From contig CAJUUM010000031.1 of the NCBI GenBank assembly GCA_910589415.1, positions 1,860,001 through 1,924,000 on the forward strand: a stretch of DNA of 64,000 bases, read 5' to 3'. The translations under genes and the position numbers were made by a program. Origin of the DNA: Malachius bipustulatus. Its lineage: Eukaryota; Arthropoda; Insecta; Coleoptera; Melyridae. Positions 57,140 through 64,000 of the stretch are shown here, in pieces (within the stretch, counting starts at the first letter, position 1; each line of letters begins with the position of its first letter). The notes below the pieces were generated by a model. The model was not told the origin of the DNA, ran no database searches, and worked only from the letters and a program-made list of their open reading frames with translations.

Positions 57140-58339
57140 CAGGGTGTCCCAATATTCCATGGACATGGAGCAACCACAGATTACTGAGGTAAAAAAAAGT
57201 CGCTCGGATCAAACTTATCTCTATACCAAAGTGCTTCGTTTGTCCGTTAGAGGGCTTCAAAGTCTTTTGAAAATTTTAGTTTTTTTGAAATAGCTCAAAG
57301 TCGGTTGATTCCAATTCGATGAAATTTGGTAGGTAAATTTCTTATTAAAAGTACTAATTTCTGATGTACATGATAATTTGACGGAAACTCGGGAAGGGGT
57401 GAAACTACCCCTACCCTCCATTAAAATCGATCGTAATTGTTGATAGGGTAGCAGAAACGCTGTTCATGTTTTGTTGTTTGAAAGATACATCGTTTTAGCC
57501 CATTTTTGGTCTCCAACAAAAATCTGTATCTTTCCGAGGTGCTATGTGATAAAATAAATTCGTCGATGATAACTAAATTTTTATTTCAATTTTTTATAAT
57601 TTTTTATTTTTTGAAATCAAATTTTCAATTGTCAGGTGATTATTTTATCTAATCTCATAAAAGATGCTCGATGTGGGCGCCGGTTTGGACCCTAGAAAGT
57701 TCCATCCTGCGCAAAAAAATGATTTTAACTTTTCTTCGAACCTCGTCGTTTTGCAAACTGTTTATGCGTTTGAAAAAAACCGTTTGCGAACACCTGAAAA
57801 AAAAACCGAACCATACTTAACATCTTTTATGAGATTAGATCAAATAATCACCTGACAATTGAAAATTTGATTTCAAATTAAAAGAATGAAATAAAATTTT
57901 GGTTAGGTGTCATCGACTAATTTATTTTATCACATGGCACCTCGGAGAGATACAGATTTTTGTAGGAGACCAAAAATGGGCTAAAACGATGTATCTTTCA
58001 AACAAGAAAACATGAACAGCGTCCCTGCTACCCTATCAACAATTACGATCGATTTTAATGGAGGGTAGGGGTAGTTTCACCCCTTCCCGGGTTTCCGTCA
58101 AATTATAATTTACATCAGAAGTTAGTACTGTTAATAAGAAATTTACCTACCAAATTTCATCGAATTGGAATCAGCCGACTTTGAGCTATTTCAAAAAAAC
58201 TAAAATTTTCAAAAGACTTTGAAGCCCTCTAACGGACAAACGAAGCACTTTGGTATAGAGATAAGTTTGGTCCGAGCGACTTTTTTTTACCTCAGTAATC
58301 TGTGGTTGCTCCATGTCCATGGAATATTGGGACACCCTG
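57140..58339. mobile_element. 1.2-kb palindromic Tc1/mariner-type MITE, copy 1
   Basis: Begins CAGGGTGTCCCAATATTCC and ends with its complement; TA duplications at 57138-57139 and 58340-58341. Arms of about 500 bp are near-perfect inverted repeats around a loop (about 57660-57840) containing GATGTGGGCGCCGG. No transposase. Confidence 0.92.
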
Positions 58340-58341
58340 TA

Positions 58342-58622
58342 TAACTGAATTAACTCCATATAATTCTTCAAAATCTTCAACAAACTTAGTTAGCAGTGTT
58401 CTTGCACAATTAATGTTATGTAACGATGTATCATTAGAATATAAAATTCTAAACGCACAGTGAAACAACAAAAATGATTAAAATTTGTGTTCGGCAATAC
58501 ACCTTTGAGCACTACGCAACCTGTGTACAAAAGGAATAAACGAAATTCTGTTGCTTTCCAATGATCTAATTCATTAAGTCCTCTAGACTTTCTGTTGAAT
58601 TCTTTGGGAATAAAGTGTGCCG
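58342..58622 (-). pseudogene. DNA-transposon protein with DUF4218-like region, upstream part
   Basis: The minus strand reads AHFIPKEFNRKSRGLNELDH, WKATEFRLFLLYTGCVVLKG, then after a one-base slip in a T5 run FHCAFRILYSND and FEELYGVNSV. It leads directly into the 57137 fragment. Cut on its upstream side by the Gypsy LTR at 58623. Confidence 0.7.
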
Positions 58623-58834
58623 TGTGTTTTATATGTATGTTTATTAATACTAGTGTTTGATTTAATTATTATTTATTATTTAATATGAGCACAAACTACA
58701 ACGTAATACACATGATACATGAATGTGATAATGAACATGGACGAACCACCAGTTCCTGTTCTTCTTTTTATATGTTCTATCTTGACATTACATCTCAAGA
58801 CATTCTGACATATGTGACATAACTGACATATACA
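58623..58834 (-). repeat. Gypsy 3' LTR
   Basis: About 212 bp with TG...CA ends on the minus strand, directly after a polypurine tract. The outer border is set where DUF4218-like coding resumes (GCACACTTTATTCCC). The partner LTR is not in the window. Confidence 0.7.
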
Positions 58835-58942
58835 TCACCTTTCCCTTCAAGCTGGTTTTTCAATCATTGTTACACACACAGTACACAATAATAAAAACTA
58901 CAAAATCAACCACAAACATAATCAACTTATTTATAGGATATA

Positions 58943-60133
58943 CAGGGTGTCCCAATATTCCATGGACATGGAGCAACCACAGATTACTGAGGTAAAAAAA
59001 AGTCGCTCGGACCAAACTTATCTCTATACCAAAGTGCTTCGTTTGTCCGTTAGAGGGCTTCAAAGTCTTTTGAAAATTTTAGTTTTTTTGAAATAGCTCA
59101 AAGTCGGCTCATTCCAATTCGATGAAATTTGGTAGGTAAATTTCTTATTAAAAGTACTAACTTCTGATGTACATGATAATTTGACGAAAACCCGGGAAGG
59201 GGTGAAACTACCCCTACCCTCCACTAAAACCGATCGTAATTGTTGATAGGGTAGCAGGAACGCTGTTCATGTTTTTTTTGTTTGAAAGATACATCGTTTT
59301 AGCCCATTTTTGGTCTCTTACAAAAATCTGTATCTTTCCGAGGTGCTATGTGATAAAATAAATTAGTCGATGATAACTAAATTTTTATTTCATTCTTTTA
59401 ATTTGAAATCAAATTTTCAATTGTCAGGTGATTATTTTATCCAATCTCATAAAAGATGCTCGATGTGGGCGCAGGTTTGGACCCTAGAAAGTTCCATCCT
59501 GCGCAAAAAAATGATTTTAACTTTTTTTGGAACCTCGTCGTTTTGCAAACTGTTTACTGCGTTTGAAAAAAACCGTTTGCAAACACCTGAAAAAAAAACC
59601 GAACCATACTAAACATCTTCTATGAGATTAGATCAAATAATCACCTGACAATTGACAATTTGATTTCAAATTAAAAGAATGAAATAAAATTTTGGTTAGG
59701 TGTCATCGACTAATTTATTTTCTCACATAGCACCTCGGAAAGATACAGATTTTTGTAAGAGACCAAAAATGGGCTAAAACGATGTATCTTTCAAACAAAA
59801 AAACATAAACAGCGTTCCTGCTACCCTATCAACAATTACGATCGATTTTAGTGGAGGGTAGGGGTAGTTTCACCCCTTCCCGGGTTTTCGTCAAATTATC
59901 ATGTACATCAGAAGTTAGTACTTTTAATAAGAAATTTATCTACCAAATTTCATCGAATTGGAATGAGCCGACTTTGAGCTATTTCAAAAAAACTAAAATT
60001 TTCAAAAGACTTTGAAGCCCTCTAACGGACAAACGAAGCACTTTGGTATAGAGATAATTTGGTCCGAGCGAATTTTTTTTTTACCTCAGTAATCTGTGGT
60101 TGCTCCGTGTCCATGGAATATTGGGACACCCTG
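58943..60133. mobile_element. 1.2-kb palindromic Tc1/mariner-type MITE, copy 2
   Basis: The same element as 57140-58339: CAGGGTGTCCCAATATTCC termini, TA duplications (58941-58942 and 60134-60135), 1191 bp. Many scattered single-base differences from copy 1. Confidence 0.92.
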
Positions 60134-60215
60134 TATTTACTTATTAAACAAAAGACACCTAATTCTATTTCTAATTTAAACTAATTCTATTCTACTACAT
60201 GAACTTAAGATATGA

Positions 60216-63200
60216 TTAATTCATCACAAAATCCTCAAACTTTTTTGGCATTTGTCTTACACGAATGGGCCTATTAATTTTTCCACAGACTACTTGTTTA
60301 TTAGGATTATCTTGATTATTAACAATAGTTTCATTCCTCCTCATATCTTGACACATATCATTTTCTTCCATTTCCTCATCAAACCTGTAAGAATTACCTA
60401 TGTCATTATTGTTTGTTGGTTTTAAATGATATGCATTTCTTCTTATTATGCTACCTTTATTGTTCTTTAAAATATAGGATCTAGGACTTTTATGTTTACT
60501 TATTATTTTGCCATATTTCCACTGATTATTATTACGCACTAATACATTTTGATTATTATTAAACAATATTTCTTTTCTGTTGGCTACCTTGTCATATTGT
60601 TTTTTATAATTTGTTTGATTTTGATCTAATTTCTCTGCAACACCTGAATGAATCGTTGGTTTTAAATTATTATCCGAAATGGGAATTTTTGTTCGAAGTA
60701 ACCTATTCATCAATAATTCAGCAGGGGATACACCTAACGCTGGAAGCGGGGTGGTTCTATACTCTAAAAGGGCAATATCTATCCCCTTTCCTTCTTCAAT
60801 TGTCTTTTTCAGTACTTGCTTCGAAATATGAACATATTTCTCAGCAAGTCCATTACTGCGAGGATACTCAGGACTGGAGGTAACTATTGTAAAATTCCAT
60901 TTCTTGCTAAACTCATAAAATGCTCTCGAATTAAATGGCATATTATCGGCAATTAATATTTTTGGAATGCCATGAGTTATAAATATTTGTTTAAATTTAT
61001 TAATTAATTCATTCGAATCTTTACATTTTAATTTTACTAGCTCAATCCATTTGGAGAAATAATCAACTACAACCAAATAATCCACACCACCATACGTTAG
61101 AACATCTGCACCAATTTTTTCAAACGGTAATTTTGGAATTGGATGTGGTATTAATGGTTGTTTGCAATTATTAGGCAAAAATTTTTCACAAATTGAACAG
61201 TTCTTAATTAGCTGTTCCACTTCATTTGACATTCCGGGCCATATAAAAAGTTTCTTAGCTCTTAATTTAGATTTCGTTATACCCTGGTGACTTTCATGAA
61301 TTAACCTAAGCATTTTTTCTCTCAATTTAGTCGGAATTACAATTCTGTTGTTATAATAAATTACATTATCATCAATAACTAATTCATCTTTAAGGTCGTA
61401 GTAAAATTTAACATTATCAGGCACTCGTTTTTTTTCACTTGGCCACCCTATATTATAGTATTCAATAACTTTTTTCAAAATTGGATCATCGTAAGTTTCT
61501 TTTTTTAGATTTTCCATTTTATTATTAATATCAGGACTAATTCGATTCAAATAACGTACAACTCCATCATATTCAAACTCATTTTTAAAAGTCTCATTCA
61601 AAAAATTACGTGATAACAAATCAACAATAAACATTTTCTTTCCAGGCAAGTATCTCAAATCAATATCATAATTCAATAATTTATGTCTCATTTTTTGCAA
61701 TCTGTTGGACGGTATTTTATTAATTTCTTTATTCATTATACTTATAAGTGGTTTATGGTCAGTGTAAGCAATTATTTTTCTACCCCAAATGAAGTGATGA
61801 AATTTGCGTGTTGCAAATATTAAACTTAAGAATTCTTTTTCAATTTGAGCATATTCAATTTCCGAATCTGTTAAACTTTTCGATGCAAATGCTACAGGTT
61901 TATTTTTCTGCAATAAACACCATCCTAACCCATCCCTTGATGCATCACATTGTATTATAATTTCTTGATCACGATCAAATTGACTCAGGGTAGGTGGGTG
62001 AGCTATTAAGGCCTTAATTTTATCAAGTGCAGCTTGATGAAACTGATTCCAAGCCCATACTACATCTTTTTTTAATAAATTTCTTAATGGATTTGTTAGT
62101 ACTGACATGTCTGGAATAAAATCTCTCAGGTAATTAAACATTCCCAATAGACGTTGTAATTCTGTTTTGTTTTTTGGTTCTTTGAGATTTACAATAGCTT
62201 TTACTTGCTCTTTATCAGGTTTTACTCCTTCAATATTAAATATATGTCCCAGAAATTTGACTTCATTTACTTTATACTGCAATTTATCTACATTAAATTT
62301 AATATTGTATTCTTTTGCTCTCTCCATAACTATATTTAATAATTTATGATGTTTTTCTTCAGTTTTTGTGGCAATTAAAATATCATCAAAGTAAATTAAC
62401 ACATCTTCCTCATCAATATTTCCAAAGTATTTTTGTGTGATTTTGCTAAAGGCTTCAGGAGCACATGACAATCCAAAAGGAAGTCGATTAAATTTAAAAT
62501 ACCCGAATGGAGTGGCAAACGTACACAGCATTGATGATTTTTCATCTAGTTTAATATGCCAAAACTCTGATTTTATATCTATAACAGTATAAAAGTTTTT
62601 ATTTAATAATTTTGTTCTTAAATCATCATATTTAGGAATTAAGTAATAATCTCTACGAATCACTTTATTTAACTCAACAGGATCTAAACAAATTCTTAGA
62701 GTGCCATCCGATTTCTCTATTAACACTAATTGACTTGCCCATTCATTTGGTTCCTCAACTCTATCAATGATTCCATCACTAAGCATTTTATCAAGTTGAA
62801 CTCGTAATTTACCCATCAGTGATTCGGGTAATCTCCTAGGAGGACGGATTATCCCTTTTGCCTCCGGTTCTATTTTAATACTATATTCATCAGGAAACAG
62901 TCGTATTCCTTCAAAGTTAGATTTATGTTTAGATAAAAACTCAGTTTTTGTCAACTTATAATCATTTCCTATTATCTCATTTACTCTTTTAATTAGGTTC
63001 AATTCAAGACAGCCAGTCAATCCCAATAAAGGTTGAGTATCTTGGTTCACAATTACAAATTCTAATATTGTTTCCAGATTGTTAAATTTAATTTTTAGAA
63101 AACTTTTATAAAGTACATTAATTTTGAATCCTCCATATGCCTGAAGTTTTGTGTTACACTGAATTGGATCTACTTTAATATTTAAGGCTTTTATACAATT

Positions 63201-64000
63201 TACAGGCAAACTATTTACTTGCGATCCTGTATCTAATTTAAATTTAATGGACTGACCACCTGGACAAACCATCAAATTTTCAAACCACATGTCTGAAAGT
63301 TTATTATTTGTCCTAACTGCATTTGTAATTTTTGAGGTATCACCCTCACTTGTGTCTTCAATCTTAATTACCTCTGATGTGAAAAGTTCTTCAATGTTCT
63401 CATCTGTTGCTTCAGCGTTAGATGACACTTCCTGGACAGCTTGAACCGCTCCTCGTCTCTCATATTTTCTGAATCTGCATCCGACACTAAAATGATTAGC
63501 CCTGTTACAGTTTGAGCACATCCTCCCATATGCCGGGCAACTTCTCGGACCATGTTTAGTGTTGCATTTTTTGCAAAGGTAGTACATACTAGATCCATTT
63601 ACTCCATACTGTTTTGGAAAGTTATCAACATCTCTGTTACTTCCCACATTATTATTATAATTTCTTCTTACATTTTCAACTGGTTTATTATAGCTTCTTT
63701 TTTCATTTCGATTACCAAATTGGACACTGTCAGTTTGTAGTTCACTTCTTAGCTCTTTCACCTGATCTTTGCTTATTTCTGCGGCTCTGCACACTTTTAC
63801 TGCTTTGTTTAGGTCTAAATCGGGAGCCCTCAATAATCTTTCCTGCATATCTCTATTTTTCACCCCCAAAACTATTCTATCACGAATCATTTCTTCTTCT
63901 TTGGCAAATTCACAGCTTTTCACCAGCTTCTTCACATCCAACAGGAAACTATCAAAACTTTCCCCTTCTCTTTGGTTTCTAGTGTAAAACTGGAACCTTT
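60216..64000 (-). CDS. Gypsy gag-pol polyprotein (N-terminus beyond the window)
   Basis: The frame is open from the window edge (RFQFYTRNQREGESFDSF at 64000-63943, the end of the capsid-like gag domain) to TAG/TAA at 60216: at least 1260 codons without a break. Order: gag, knuckles (CKKCNTKHGPRSC, CSNCNRANHFSVGC), protease (LDTGSQVNSLP), RT (RICLDPVELNKVI, YTVIDIKSEFWHI, catalytic YFDDILIA), RNase H (IIQCDASRDGLGWCL, TDHKPL), integrase finger (HESHQGITKSK...CSICEKF) and core D..D..E (GADVLTYGG, LIADNMPFNS, NGLAEKYVH). It resembles the K02A2.6-like Gypsy proteins common in insects. All catalytic residues look intact, so this copy may be active. Confidence 0.93.
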   Translation of the reverse strand, partial: RFQFYTRNQREGESFDSFLLDVKKLVKSCEFAKEEEMIRDRIVLGVKNRDMQERLLRAPDLDLNKAVKVCRAAEISKDQVKELRSELQTDSVQFGNRNEKRSYNKPVENVRRNYNNNVGSNRDVDNFPKQYGVNGSSMYYLCKKCNTKHGPRSCPAYGRMCSNCNRANHFSVGCRFRKYERRGAVQAVQEVSSNAEATDENIEELFTSEVIKIEDTSEGDTSKITNAVRTNNKLSDMWFENLMVCPGGQSIKFKLDTGSQVNSLPVNCIKALNIKVDPIQCNTKLQAYGGFKINVLYKSFLKIKFNNLETILEFVIVNQDTQPLLGLTGCLELNLIKRVNEIIGNDYKLTKTEFLSKHKSNFEGIRLFPDEYSIKIEPEAKGIIRPPRRLPESLMGKLRVQLDKMLSDGIIDRVEEPNEWASQLVLIEKSDGTLRICLDPVELNKVIRRDYYLIPKYDDLRTKLLNKNFYTVIDIKSEFWHIKLDEKSSMLCTFATPFGYFKFNRLPFGLSCAPEAFSKITQKYFGNIDEEDVLIYFDDILIATKTEEKHHKLLNIVMERAKEYNIKFNVDKLQYKVNEVKFLGHIFNIEGVKPDKEQVKAIVNLKEPKNKTELQRLLGMFNYLRDFIPDMSVLTNPLRNLLKKDVVWAWNQFHQAALDKIKALIAHPPTLSQFDRDQEIIIQCDASRDGLGWCLLQKNKPVAFASKSLTDSEIEYAQIEKEFLSLIFATRKFHHFIWGRKIIAYTDHKPLISIMNKEINKIPSNRLQKMRHKLLNYDIDLRYLPGKKMFIVDLLSRNFLNETFKNEFEYDGVVRYLNRISPDINNKMENLKKETYDDPILKKVIEYYNIGWPSEKKRVPDNVKFYYDLKDELVIDDNVIYYNNRIVIPTKLREKMLRLIHESHQGITKSKLRAKKLFIWPGMSNEVEQLIKNCSICEKFLPNNCKQPLIPHPIPKLPFEKIGADVLTYGGVDYLVVVDYFSKWIELVKLKCKDSNELINKFKQIFITHGIPKILIADNMPFNSRAFYEFSKKWNFTIVTSSPEYPRSNGLAEKYVHISKQVLKKTIEEGKGIDIALLEYRTTPLPALGVSPAELLMNRLLRTKIPISDNNLKPTIHSGVAEKLDQNQTNYKKQYDKVANRKEILFNNNQNVLVRNNNQWKYGKIISKHKSPRSYILKNNKGSIIRRNAYHLKPTNNNDIGNSYRFDEEMEENDMCQDMRRNETIVNNQDNPNKQVVCGKINRPIRVRQMPKKFEDFVMN

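Larger units (their letters stand above)
58623..64000 (-). mobile_element. Ty3/Gypsy element (runs off the window), with nested MITE
   Basis: The minus-strand order is gag-pol ORF from the window edge to 60216, polypurine tract GGGAAAGGTGA (complement of 58835-58845) and the 3' LTR 58623-58834 (TGTATATGTCAG ... TAAAACACA, about 212 bp). A 1.2-kb MITE is inserted in the 3' untranslated part (58943-60133). The 5' LTR lies outside. Confidence 0.85.

Noticed and set aside
56691..57260. The N-terminal half of the 189-codon frame as part of the DUF4218-like protein
   Set aside because: Residues encoded by 57140-57260 are the terminal repeat of the palindromic MITE; the same translation appears at 58860-59063 in copy 2.

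Overview
The window is AT-rich, intron-containing animal DNA, almost certainly from an insect. Evidence for this is the mix of BEL/Pao and Ty3/Gypsy LTR elements, GIY-YIG Penelope-like elements (PLEs), P, hAT and Tc1/mariner DNA transposons, and a DUF4806-type gene family common in insects. Short TAGGTAGG strings recur. The species cannot be fixed from the sequence; a hemipteran-like genome is my guess. I see no bacterial genes, CRISPR array, rRNA or functional tRNA.

Nearly everything is nested mobile DNA. 1-2945: decayed non-LTR element (minus). 3290-5345: exon-like remnants and a truncated BEL/Pao element (minus). 5346-6168: 5' end of an I/LOA-like LINE. 6169-12282: palindromic MITE split by a complete Gypsy element (6239-11928; 352-bp LTRs; TSD TAAA). 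12656-15860: LTR fragment split by a hAT element (12902-15611; TSD CTTAGCTC), itself split by a 700-bp Tc1/mariner element. 16427-17378: SUN-domain retrocopy. 17460-18265: another truncated LTR element. 18662-18928: hAT BED finger. 20695-25800: THAP/P-element transposase pseudogene split by a foldback element (22523-25033; 10-bp flanking repeat). 25960-33416: PLE interrupted by a near-intact BEL/Pao element (26508-33108; TSD CTTTG).

33417-39787: GC-rich mosaic LTR element with gag, protease and an integrase N-terminal stub but no reverse transcriptase. It carries a textbook -1 frameshift signal. 39978-46792: four consecutive palindromic PLE copies from different families, separated by TATATATTTA-type spacers and carrying hammerhead-like motifs. 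48210-50392: DNA transposon with perfect 24-bp TIRs and TSD TAG.

50557-54588 (minus): a five-exon DUF4806-type gene, the best host-gene candidate. One of its introns holds a palindromic element with a complete type-I hammerhead ribozyme. 52614-52930: two SAM-like exons. 56691-64000: a DNA-transposon protein remnant broken by a 1.2-kb palindromic MITE and by a Gypsy element that runs off the window edge and carries a second copy of the MITE.

The best leads for something new are the intronic hammerhead element, the four-PLE palindrome array with ribozyme-like ends, the gag-PR mosaic with its frameshift signal, the foldback element with tandem-repeat arms, and the TIR element at 48210-50392.
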